A stretch of 29,286 nucleotides of DNA, taken from the NCBI GenBank assembly GCA_964058845.1, contig CAXKVR010000305.1, positions 1 to 29,286 on the forward strand. The letters are read 5' to 3'. Source of the DNA: Carex sylvatica. Taxonomy: Eukaryota; Streptophyta; Magnoliopsida; Poales; Cyperaceae. The notes under the pieces are model-generated. The model saw nothing but the letters and a program-made list of their open reading frames with translations. It had not been told where the DNA came from and ran no database searches. Positions 10,891 through 20,506 of the stretch are shown piece after piece (position 1 is the stretch's first letter; each line of letters opens with the position of its first letter). The position numbers were made by a program, and so were the translations under genes.

Positions 10891-12799
10891 AGTATTGCCT
10901 TGACCAGGATCGGTTAAATTTCGATCCTAATGTGCATAAATAGCTGATCCTAATTCCAGTTTTTCCACTAGTGAGGTACAATTACAGTAAAGCTTGCATC
11001 ATTCCCAATGTTGCCAAAAGGTCTTGTCCCACCGTCACAGCCATGTCTCGCTCCTCTACCTCCAAGATCACCACCAAGTACAACCTTTGTCAATGATAAT
11101 AGTAACAGTCATGGGGAAAAAAATTATGTTCTCCATGCTGCCAAAGGGTATGGTGCCACCATCACAGTCGGGTCTTGCTCCTCTACTTCTAAGATCGCAA
11201 CCAAGTATAACCTTAGTCAAAGACAACAATCATAGTCACGAGAAAAAAAAAATTAGATTACCCATGCTCCCAAAGAGTATGGTGCTACCATCATTGCTGG
11301 TCTCGCTCCCATACCTCCGAGATCACCACCAAGTACATAGTCAATGACCACAATCATAGTCACGAAAAAAATAATTAAGATTACCCATACTACTAAAGGG
11401 TATGGTGCCACAATCACAGCCAGGTCTCACTCTTCTACCTCTAAGATCGCCACCAAGTACAACTTCATTCAATACTAACAGTCATAGTCACATAAATAAA
11501 GATTTTAGGGTACCTATATTACCGAAGGGTATGGTGCCACCATCACTGCCGGGTCTCGCTCCTCTACTCCAAGATTGCCACCAAGTACAAGCATAGTCAA
11601 TGAAAACAATCATAGTTATGGAAAAAAAAAGAGTTTAAGTTACCCGTGTTACCAAAGGGTATGGTACCACCATCACTGCCTGGTCTTGCTCCTCTACCTC
11701 CAAGATCGCCACCAAGTACAACATCAGTCAATGTCAACAGTCATAGTCACGGGAAGAAAGATTTTAGGTCACCCATGCTACCAAAGGGTATGGTGCCACC
11801 GTCACTGCCAAGTCTCGCTCCTCTACCTCCAAGATCGCCACCAAGTACAACTTCAATCAATGCCAACGATCATAGTCACCTAAAAAAGATTTTAGGTTAC
11901 CCATGCTACCGAAAGGTATGGTGTCACCATCACTGCCAGATCTCGCTCCTCTACCTCCAAGATTGCCACCAAGTACAACTTCAGTCAATGCCAACAATCA
12001 TAGTCACGAGAAAAAACAGTTTTAGGTTACCAATGCTACCAAAAGGTATGATACCATCGTCTCTGCCAAATCTTGCTCCTCTACCTCCAAAGTCATCGCC
12101 AAATACAACTTTTGTTAATAACAACGATCATAGTCACCTAAAAAATATTTTAGATTACCATACAACTTTAATATGGTGCCACCATCACAGTCGAATCTCG
12201 ATCACATACTTCCAAAGCCTCCACAATAATATTATTGATAGTTTGAAGAATGACTCAATGAATTTGTTTCTTCTAATTAAAGAAGAAAATAATATTTTTT
12301 TTATTGTATATATAATGACTATGAGAAACTTTAATTTGATCAAAAGAAATGAATCATAAAAATGTAAACAAATAATTTTGTCAAATATTGATCGGAAATA
12401 TTTGGTATGTTTAAATTTGAAGAGATAATTTGTTGTGTTAATTTGTTGACATTTCATTAATTTATCTCCGTTGTAATTTGTGAGTTTTTATTTGAATGTC
12501 TTGTTCACTAGCTATAAAATGTTTACTGATCAGTTATTTTTTTTTTTTAAAAATTGACGTACGGGATGAAAAACAAGAAAGTATTAAAACATATAAGATA
12601 TGCTATATAAATACAATATTTCAGCCAAAAATAGTGTCTAATACATTTTAATTATGATTCCATATCACTATTTTAATTTACTATCGATATTTACAATTAA
12701 AATACCTACGATTTTATATAGTATAATTATGCTGATTTTTGTCATTATCTTATGTTAGAATAATCTTATAGTTAGATCCACTGCAAAGTTTTTTTTTAG

Positions 12800-13000
12800 T
12801 AAAAGACTTTTGCACATTTGACATTGCTTTAAAAATTCAAATTATAAATATTTATTGAACTAAATTAAAAAAAATAAAAATCAGTACTATATAAGTATCG
12901 ATATCACTGAATTTACACTAAAAGAGAAACCTGGATACTCTATACGTATCAAAGAAAGTTGAAAATTAATTATAAAAAATTAGATACTCTATATTTAGCA
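12800..13000. other. AT-rich spacer between the duplication units
   Basis: I see nothing recognisable here. It is AT-rich sequence downstream of the pseudogene's conserved 3' flank. Confidence 0.4.
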
Positions 13001-13003
13001 TTG

Positions 13004-13245
13004 TGACGTGATGTGACGTGACTCCATAACATAACGTGACGTGTCTGGCTCGCGTGACATAACGTGCCATGTTACGTATAATTTTCACTTGAATACAACT
13101 ATATCACGCGACACGCGGTCACATCACGTAATTAACACACGTAATGCATGTTACGTGTAATTTTCACTTGAATACAGCTATATCACGCGACACGCGGTCA
13201 CATCACGTAATTAACACACGTAATGTGATGTGACATTGTGCGACA
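13004..13245. repeat. ACGTG-rich block with a 79-bp tandem duplication
   Basis: A 79-bp unit occurs twice in tandem (13068-13146 and 13147-13225) with only a few differences; each has ATCACGCGACACGCGGTC and ATCACGTAATTAACACACG. Just upstream, GTGACGTGATGTGACGTGA repeats the ACGTG word again. Together the block holds more than ten ACGT cores, the centre of plant bZIP/bHLH binding sites. It is not present at the matching place upstream of unit 1. A regulatory role is inference. Confidence 0.75.
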
Positions 13246-13799
13246 AATTTTCTTCTCTAAGAGCTCTCTCTCTCTCTCTCCAATTAGAGTGGTTAGTTCA
13301 TCTCACATGTGCAACAACTTTGCATATTTCTATTTTTTAAGCAAGCGATTTCTCTGCCAAGTAGCATTGTTGTAATGACAACAATCCTTTTTTGCTCGGT
13401 CTTTTTTTCCCAAAAAATAGCTCCGGACCGGCTGCAACCCTCAAACCTATATATGGTCTGATCCGACTTAACCCAATTCTGAAATCAGCTTAAGATTTGA
13501 CAAGCGAAATTTAAGTTTTGATCTCATAAATCATATATATAATATAATGTATAAAAGTTTTTTAAATCAATGTACAGTTGATGAGTGAGATTATGGTACT
13601 TTGCAATGCATATATTATTTATTATATGGATTTATATTTTTATTTTAAAGTTTAAATAGTTAATTCGAATCAATTAACATAATTATATATAAAAATGTAC
13701 TTGAAAATCCAAATTGACGCTTTTTTTTATACTTTTTTACGATTTTTATTGATAGGTTGAAAATTACTTGAACTATAAATATATGTGATTAGGAAAGGC

Positions 13800-14817
13800 T
13801 CTTTTCTTTTCTTTTTTCCTTTTTAAAAGAAAAAATGGGGGGTTTTCTACCAATTTCATTATTCATACTAAAAAGGAAATTGATACCAAGCAGCTGGTAC
13901 CACCCCCTGATTGTTCAAAAGATAACTAGTTATAGCTACAAATAATCCATATCACAACCCTTGTCACAAAAACAACTAACAAAGATATCCGAATCAAAAC
14001 AGAACAAAACAAGTCATAGCCAACAGAGCATCAAACACAAAAAAAGTATCAACACAAGGAATTATACTATCAGTTTATAAAAACCAGCAACCTCTACACT
14101 TCACCTTCTATGTTTCCACATCTATGGGTTTGATCAGAGCTAAGGTTAGACTTTCGAACTATGGAGATCAAGCATATAAATTTTTCATGCTACGAATGAA
14201 AGTCGGTTGCATAATATCCATAGTATTTTACTCTGAATATATAAAAAATACTATATAAATACATATATTTAAAAAAAAAAATTAGGATCAATTGATCCCA
14301 TTCATAAATAGTGAATCCGCTCCTAGGTATAATATAGGTATTATATAGATCATAGATATATATAATGTTGAATTTAGAATTAATCTTTACTTTTTTATTA
14401 TTGTCAAAATTATCAAGATAAATAATAGTGAAGTAATCCCTCCACTTAATCTTTTATGACAGCAAGTATCTTTATTATTTTATTTTGAATAACAACTTTT
14501 GTAAAACTCAAATAATATAATAAAATTACTAGGTGTGTTTCTATGTCAATATCTCAACATGCGCATGACATAATTATATATTGCATTTTTGACGGAATTT
14601 AAAAAACTGTAAAAATAAGTGTTAATAGTTACTTGTAAAAAAAAATATAGATTTTTACGAGCTCTACATTTTATTTAATTATTTAAAACAAAGTTTGAAG
14701 TTAGACCAAATTGCTAACACGCGGACTTCCCGAAATAACCTTTTGGGGAGAAAAATTCAAAGAGACCTAATAGCATTTTAGTGTCATTCGCAACTTAATT
14801 TGATAGTGAATGTAATT
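13800..14817. other. Unit-2-specific spacer, no gene seen
   Basis: The sequence from about 13836 to 14160 is less AT-rich than its surroundings and could be the end of a degraded element, but I find no ends, repeats or coding match. The remainder is plain AT-rich DNA. Confidence 0.4.
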
Positions 14818-15890
14818 CACTACTGCAGAATTCTTGATTGTACACCGTTAAGAACTGAGTTTATACACAATTTTGACTGTGTTTAAATACATCGTATATA
14901 AAAATATCAATAAATTGTACACAGTTATAGAATTATATATATTCCTAAAACAACGTTATTTTTTTCCGCAAATCATTCATACATGGTTTTTTATTTTAAA
15001 ATCGTCTTTGAAAATATCTTTCAAATCCGGTTTTAATATAAAAATTATGTATGCATTAATATAGAAAACACTGTATTTTATAAAATTATGAATTTAAAGA
15101 TAGCACAAACAAAAAAAACTACATTTATTTAACAATATAAATAACATTTACAATTACATTATACAAATAAAACACATGAACTTAGTTATTCATTACAACA
15201 ATTGTAATAACTACAAAAAATGAAAATACAACAAGAAAATTCTAAATATGACTTTACACACATTTACATAAATAATGTCAAAGAAAAAATATGATAAAGG
15301 AGTACCAAATCAAAAATTAAAAAGAAAAAAAAACTTAATCGAAAACTTCAACTCAAGTTTTGAGACTCTTTTCTTTATTTTTTGAACTTTAAACATGCAA
15401 GAGCTCGTGTTTCCATGTAAATCATGTAGATCTCCTCGTTGAGCTTTCTAAATTGGAGTCATGCACTGAAATTAGACACTCGAGTGAAAAGTTGTTTGAA
15501 GTTTCTTCGTCTCTGATCGCCTTTTCAGTGAAAATGTCGCATCGCCTAACTTGCTCTAACCTCGTCTATTTAGTAGAAGTGACTTAAAGAAATGCATGTA
15601 TATGAAAAATGTATTCTTAGATTATAGAGATGTCAGGAAAGCGTAGGTCGATGACATGATATTTTTTATGTTTATTTAATTACACACGGATCATACAATA
15701 AAACAGTGTTATTTCGAACATAATTTTTTTTTCTTCGAAAAATCATGTTAAACATTCATACATAATTAGTAGAAAAAAAGACTATATGTGATTACAAACA
15801 AGATTTTTTTCAAAAAAATTCTACGGGACATTTTATACACAATTAGTATGAAGATACAATGTATAATTGTTGGAGCTAAGTTTTACATGA
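14818..15890. mobile_element. Possible degraded CACTA-like fragment
   Basis: CACTACTGCAGAATTC at 14818 resembles a CACTA terminal repeat, and it is followed by recurrent TTGTACAC/TACACAATT words reminiscent of subterminal repeats; similar words recur at about 15835-15875. I could not find a matching right terminal repeat or a target duplication. Weak call. Confidence 0.35.
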
Positions 15891-16640
15891 TTAAGTTAAC
15901 CACAACCGCATATAATTGTTTCTTTATCTTCTGGAATGTCCTCTTGTAACTTTTTTATTAATATTTAATAAAACGGAAATATATCATCTTGACTTTGTGC
16001 ATTCGTTAATTTGCATCCTCATATTTGTGAGGTCCACACTTTCTATCTTGTCTTGGAATCTCACATCTGGTGAAGGGCAACATCAAAATTGTTTGTTGAA
16101 TGTTAAACAGGTTAAATTAATTTTATATACACATAATTTTGTTTTCCACATTGATGGTGACGAGATTATCATGGTAGAAGAAATAATACAATTATTGACT
16201 AAGTTGACACTTGCATGAATTAATAGGGAAGCTAGAATGTGACATTTCAAATCATTTGTCCATGATAGGCAACTTCAAATTAAATTGATAATTTAGCCAG
16301 GTCGAATTGATTTCCTAAGGGAACTTTTTTTTTTTTTTCCTTTTCACATGGATGGTGGATTACTAATTAATCATCACTTATGGTTTAATAATTAAGGCAA
16401 GGCGCTCCTGTAATGTGACAGTTCATATCATTCTGTTCATGACCCCGTTGCACAAATTTTATTTTTAGGTGCCTAAAACAGGGGATTGGGGTAAAACTAT
16501 GGACTGGAAGTTGCACAGGATTTTTTTTATTTGTAACATTTTGAAAAATTAAAAAAAAAAAAAAAAGTAGAACGCATTTCTCAAAATTTTGAAACTTAGC
16601 ATACGCTTCTAGGTTTATTTTTTGAAAGAATTTTCTTTGG
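15891..16640. other. Spacer without a recognisable gene
   Basis: The 100-residue open frame at 15916-16218 has no recognisable family features. A loose internal duplication links 16228-16275 and 16405-16453 (AATGTGACA...ATCAT..GT.CATGA). I see nothing else. Confidence 0.4.
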
Positions 16641-16642
16641 AT

Positions 16643-16687
16643 CATATTACTTCATAATACTTCATATTACTTCATAATACTTCATAT
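16643..16687. repeat. 20-bp tandem repeat
   Basis: The unit CATATTACTTCATAATACTT occurs twice in full and then begins a third time. Confidence 0.85.
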
Positions 16688-17066
16688 CTACTACCAATGA
16701 CAAATATTAGAAGCTGATTTTTTTCAATTATAACGCAAATAATACATAAATTTTTAAATAAAAAATAATTAAAAAAAAAATCAAACTGATTGGCAGACCT
16801 TAGTCGGCTAAGTTTCAAGATTTAGATAAACGAGCATTTAAATTTATTGTTGTTATCTCTTATTTCTAACCTTCATTTTTTTAATCTCTTAAGGATGAAA
16901 CTGAATTTTTTTGACAACTCATAGTTTGTTACTCACAATTTTAATAAGTAAAAATAGAAATAAATTATCTGCAAATAACTACCCAACATCATAAAAAACA
17001 GAAAACACTATTTTTGTCACATTTTGTATTTCATCCCATTCTTATCTCATTTTCGCGTCATCTCTT

Positions 17067-17072
17067 TATAAA
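17067..17072 (+). promoter_or_regulatory. TATA box of the intact repeat-protein gene
   Basis: TATAAA lies 86 bp upstream of the ATG inside a block (about 16915-17152) conserved with the pseudogene upstream region. This implies a leader of roughly 50 nt. Confidence 0.6.
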
Positions 17073-17152
17073 CAAGCCTACATACAGAAGTATTCTCATC
17101 CCCTTCTATGAAAGTATATGAAATTTCTTGTACAAAAGTTCAAAACATAAAA

Positions 17153-18292
17153 ATGGCATCACTAGTTTCCCTCAAAAACCACGAATACTCGTTGGTTATT
17201 ACAGTGTTATTAATGTTGTGTTCTTTTTGTACCTCTACACGACCTCTAGGTACAATCACAGTAAAGTTTGCATCATTCCCTCTGTTGCCGAAGGGTCTCG
17301 TCCCACCGTTACAACCGGATCTCACTTCTCTACCTCTAAGATCGTCACCAAGTACAACCTTAGTCAAAGACAACAGTTATAGTCAAGGAAAAAAAGAATT
17401 TAGATTACCCATGCTCCCAAAAGGTATGGTGCCACCATCACTACCAGGTCTCACTCCCCTATCTCCGAGATCACTACCAAGTACAACCCTAATCAATGAC
17501 CGTAGTCATAGTCACATAAAAAAAGAATTTAGATTACCCATGCTACCAAAGGGTATGGTGCCACCATCACTGCCCGGTCTCGCTCCTATACCTCCAAGTT
17601 CCCCACCAAGTACAACTTCAGTCAATGTCAATAGTCATAGTCACGGGAAGAAACATTTTAGATTACCCATGCTACCAAAGGGTATGGTGCCACCATCACT
17701 GCCGGGTCTCGCTCCTCTACCTCCAAGATCATTACCAAGTACAACCTTAGTCAATGAAAACAATCATAGTGATGGGAAAAAAGAGTTTACGTTACCTGTG
17801 TTACCAAAGGGTATGGTGCCACCATCACTACCCGGTCTTGCTCCTCTACCTCCAAGATCGCCACCAAGTACAACTTCAATCAATGGCAATAATCATAGTC
17901 ATGGGAAGAAAGATTTTAGGTTACCCATGCTACCGAAGGGTATGGTGCCACCATCACTACCCAGTCTTGCTCCTCTACCTCCAAGATCGCCACCAAGTAC
18001 AACTTCAATCAATGGCAACAATCATAGTCATGGGATGAAAGATTTTAGGTTACCCATGCTACCGAAGGGTATGGTGCCACTGTCACTGCCAGGTCTCGCT
18101 CCTCTACCTCCAAGATCACTACTAAGTACAACTTCAGTCAATGTCAACAGTCATAGTCACAAGATGAAAGATTTTAGGCTACCTATGCTACCGAAGGGTA
18201 TAGTGCCACCATCACTGCCAGGTCTAACTCCTCTACCACCAAGGTCATCGCCAAGTACATTTTTTGTGAATGACAACAATCATAATCATTGA
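17153..18292 (+). CDS. Secreted proline-rich protein with eight 43-residue tandem repeats (unrecognised family)
   Basis: This single-exon frame encodes 379 residues. The ATG at 17153 is chosen over an in-frame ATG at 17108 because the paralogue at 7306 starts here and the intervening codons are not conserved. Residues 1-33 look like a signal peptide: a charged start, a hydrophobic core YSLVITVLLMLCSFC, and likely cleavage near TST-RPL. From residue 42 come seven full repeats and a 37-residue eighth. The unit core is LPKGMVPPSLPGLAPLPPR, then SPPSTT, an Asn-rich variable stretch, HSHGKK and (D/E)FR. Seven of the eight units keep an exact Lys-Lys or Met-Lys just before the next unit. There are no transmembrane segments after the leader and no Tyr in the core. 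It could be a precursor releasing repeated peptides, or a hydroxyproline-rich extracellular protein (SPP and PPRSPP motifs). I recognise no named family; function unknown. Confidence 0.8.
   Translation: MASLVSLKNHEYSLVITVLLMLCSFCTSTRPLGTITVKFASFPLLPKGLVPPLQPDLTSLPLRSSPSTTLVKDNSYSQGKKEFRLPMLPKGMVPPSLPGLTPLSPRSLPSTTLINDRSHSHIKKEFRLPMLPKGMVPPSLPGLAPIPPSSPPSTTSVNVNSHSHGKKHFRLPMLPKGMVPPSLPGLAPLPPRSLPSTTLVNENNHSDGKKEFTLPVLPKGMVPPSLPGLAPLPPRSPPSTTSINGNNHSHGKKDFRLPMLPKGMVPPSLPSLAPLPPRSPPSTTSINGNNHSHGMKDFRLPMLPKGMVPLSLPGLAPLPPRSLLSTTSVNVNSHSHKMKDFRLPMLPKGIVPPSLPGLTPLPPRSSPSTFFVNDNNHNH
17276..18289 (+). repeat. 129-bp coding tandem repeat array (7.9 units)
   Basis: Units start every 129 bp from 17276. 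The CCAAAGGGTATGGTGCCACC core is nearly invariant in units 3-5, while the Asn/His region varies more. Units 5 and 6 are almost identical, consistent with recent unequal exchange. Degenerate repeat sequence continues past the stop to about 18323 and resumes after the foldback element at about 19757. Confidence 0.95.
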
Positions 18293-18323
18293 AAAATATT
18301 TTAGGTTACCCATACAAATTTAG

Positions 18324-19568
18324 CCGACATTTTTATTTTTATCCAAAAAAAAAATTATTTTATTAAAAATAACTAAGATTTAAAAATAATTTTAAAAATA
18401 CCCAACCCGTGGAAATTTTCCACGGGCCAGAATTTTAATTCCAACCCGTGGAATTTTTCCACGGGCCAGATTTTTTTTTTTTTTTTTTTTTTTTTACAAA
18501 AACAGAAATTTATATTTACTTTTTATTTTTTTATGAAAATATTAGAAATGTTGGATATATTTTTTTGAAAATAGATGTAATACAATACAATTTGATTTAT
18601 TAGAAAGATTGTAACAAATAATCCGATCAATATTTTTCAGGCCGGATTTTTCGCGGCTGTAAGAAAAATTAATATATTTCATTATGTGTTCTTGTAAAAA
18701 AATAAAAATGCATGAATTCTGAGTTATTGATCCCGGTTCAAAAGTCACTTCTAGGTAATATAGAAATTATTGTGATCCTTCTAGTACATTTAATTTATAA
18801 AAAGTTGTATCTATTTTGAGAATTTTTTTTGAATAATAATCATTAAATAACTTTAAGTTTTTTTTTTTTTTTTTTTTACAAAAACAGAAATTTATATTTA
18901 CTTTTTATTTTTTTATGAAAATATTAGAAATGTTGGATTTTTTTTTTGAAAATAGATGGAATACAATACAATTTGATTTATTAGAAAGATTGTAACAAAT
19001 AATCCGATCAATATTTTTCAGGCCGGATTTTTCGCGGCTGTAAGTAAAATTAATATATTTCATTATGTGTTCTTGTAAAAAAATAAAAATGCATGAATTC
19101 TGAGTTATTGATCCCGGTTCAAAAGTCACTTCTAGGTAATATAGAAATTATTGTGATCCTTCTAGTACATTTAATTTATAAAAAGTTGTATCTATTTTTT
19201 TTAAAAAAAAACTTAAAGTTATTTAATGATTATTATTCAAAAAAAATTCTCAAAATAGATACAACTTTTTATAAATTAAATGTACTAGAAGGATCACAAT
19301 AATTTCTATATTACCTAGAAGTGACTTTTGAACCGGGATCAATAACTCAGAATTCATGCATTTTTATTTTTTTACAAGAACACATAATGAAATATATTAA
19401 TTTTTCTTACAGCCGCGAAAAATCCGGCCTGAAAAATATTGATCGAATTATTTGTTACAATCTTTCTAATAAATCAAATTGTATTGTATTACATCTATTT
19501 TCAAAAAAATATATCCAACATTTCTAATATTTTCATAAAAAAATAAAAAGTAAATATAAATTTCTGTT

Positions 19569-19605
<37 letters not shown>

Positions 19606-19747
19606 CCCGTGGAAAAATTCCACGGGTTGGAATTAAAATTCTGGTCTGTGGAAAATTTCCACGGGTTGGGTATTTTTAAAATTATTTTTAAATCTTGGTT
19701 ATTTTTAATAAAATAATTTTTTTTTTGGGTAAAAATAAAAATGTCGG
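18324..19747. mobile_element. Foldback element with Mutator-type 9-bp target duplication
   Basis: The ends are CCGACATTTTTATTTTTA and its complement ending AAAAATAAAAATGTCGG, flanked by identical 9-bp CAAATTTAG (18315-18323 and 19748-19756). The length is 1424 bp. Inside each end are paired palindromes built on CCCGTGGAAAATTTCCACGGG-type words (about 18407-18470 and 19603-19665). A module of about 350 bp occurs three times: 18494-18838 and 18868-19200 in direct orientation, and about 19205-19575 inverted. The 68-74 residue open frame in each module (18542-18748, 18905-19129, 19321-19527) is the same repeat read three times, with no sign of being a gene. The 9-bp duplication suggests a Mutator-like origin; no transposase is present. 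Confidence 0.85.
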
Positions 19748-20506
19748 CAAATTTAGTATGGTACCATCATCATAGCCGGGTCTGAATTACTTACTTCTAA
19801 AGCCTATAGAATAATAACATTGATAATTTGAATAATGACTGGATGAATTTGTTTCTTGTAATTAAGAAAGATTTTTTTTTTTATTGTATAATGATTATGA
19901 GAAACTGTAATTTGATCAAAAGAAATGGATTATAAAATTGTGAACAAATAAGTTTGTTAAATATTAATCGGGATTATTTGGTATTTTTAAATTTGAAGAG
20001 ATAATTTGTTGTGTTTGTTGACATTTCATTAATTCTTGTCTCCGTCGTAATTTGTGACTTGTTTATTTGAATGTTTTGTTCACTAGTTATTAAATATCTG
20101 CTGAGTTAATTTAAATAAAAATTGACAAGGATGAAAAATAAGAAAGTATTAAAAATTATAAGATAAGCCATACAAAAAAAATTCAGCAAAAAATAGTGCC
20201 TAAAACATTCTAATTATGATTCCATATCATTGTTTTAATTTACTATCGTTCTTTAGATTAAGTTTAGATCCCTTATTTCTTCATCAAATATTTACAATTA
20301 AAATACCTACGATTTTATAGTATAATTATGTTGATCTTTTTGTCATTATCTTATGTTAATTAGAATAATCTTATATATAGTTACATCCATGAGTCCAACT
20401 CGACTAACTATGGTAATTGGACATTGTTTATATACATAATAATATGTGGGCTACTCGTTGGATTTTTATTTTTCAAAATGTTACAAATTAAACGTTCGGC
20501 TGCAAC

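Larger units (their letters stand above)
7404..10973. mobile_element. Non-autonomous CACTA (En/Spm-type) DNA transposon
   Basis: The ends are perfect inverted repeats: CACTAGTGGAAAAACTGGAA on the left and its complement ending CCACTAGTG on the right. A 3-bp target duplication AGG (7401-7403 and 10974-10976) flanks it, and the intact paralogue has a single AGG at this point, which proves the insertion site. Subterminal regions carry many TAGGATCGGTT-type motifs. About 8100-8640 contains CT-rich, leader-like sequence with no transposase frame. Its total length of 3570 bp includes a nested insertion of about 1.67 kb, so the element itself was about 1.9 kb. Confidence 0.93.
7306..12210 (+). pseudogene. 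Pseudogene of the secreted 43-residue-repeat protein, split by a CACTA element
   Basis: The first coding block (7306-7403) starts MASLVFFKNRGYSLVITVLL and encodes the same signal peptide as the intact paralogue at 17153. At codon 33 it is broken by the CACTA element; reading into the element stops at TAA 7468-7470. Coding resemblance resumes at 10974 and continues through nine recognisable repeat units plus a degenerate tenth near 12165. Distances between successive LPKG codons are 127, 129, 123, 129, 130, 129, 128 and 130 bp, against 129 in the intact gene, so there are at least four frame-breaking indels. The 123-bp unit also acquires an in-frame TAG (about 11338). Units 6-9 contain a residual open frame (11646-12359), but it lacks a promoter-proximal start. 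The gene is dead even if the element were excised. Confidence 0.85.
5257..12790 (+). repeat. Segmental duplication, unit 1 (approximate limits)
   Basis: Collinear blocks match unit 2: 5260-5577 with 13260-13545 (shared AAGTAGCATTG, GATCCGACTTAA, GATCTCATAAATCATAT); weaker similarity of 6411-6700 with 13545-13760; the promoter and signal-peptide block 7050-7403 with 16915-17253; the repeat array 10977-12180 with 17254-18314; and the 3' flank 12210-12790 with 19757-20390. Unit 1 alone holds the insertion at 5578-6410 and the CACTA element at 7404-10973. Confidence 0.8.
13260..20390 (+). repeat. Segmental duplication, unit 2 (approximate limits)
   Basis: This is the partner of 5257-12790 and contains the intact repeat-protein gene. 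It carries about 3 kb of sequence between 13800 and 16900 with no counterpart in unit 1, plus the foldback element at 18324-19747. Confidence 0.8.

Noticed and set aside
13068..13225. Two direct copies with spacing, considered as a CRISPR-like array
   Set aside because: The copies are adjacent 79-bp tandem units without unique spacers, in a plant nuclear context.
15916..16218. 100-residue plus-strand open frame with hydrophobic start
   Set aside because: No conserved features, no counterpart in unit 1, and composition like the surrounding AT-rich spacer.
17108..17152. Upstream in-frame ATG of the repeat-protein gene
   Set aside because: The paralogue has ACG at this position and both copies share the ATG at the MASLV start, which also gives a better-placed signal peptide.
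17754..18038. Open frame overlapping the repeat gene in another phase (His/Gln/Leu-rich repeats)
   Set aside because: Because 129 is a multiple of 3 and the unit has no stop in this phase, the second frame stays open by construction. It is a shadow of the main frame.
18542..19527. Three near-identical open frames of 68-74 residues (18542-18748, 18905-19129, 19321-19527)
   Set aside because: They are the same non-coding module of the foldback element read in its three copies; the frames follow the repeat orientation and have no start context or family match.
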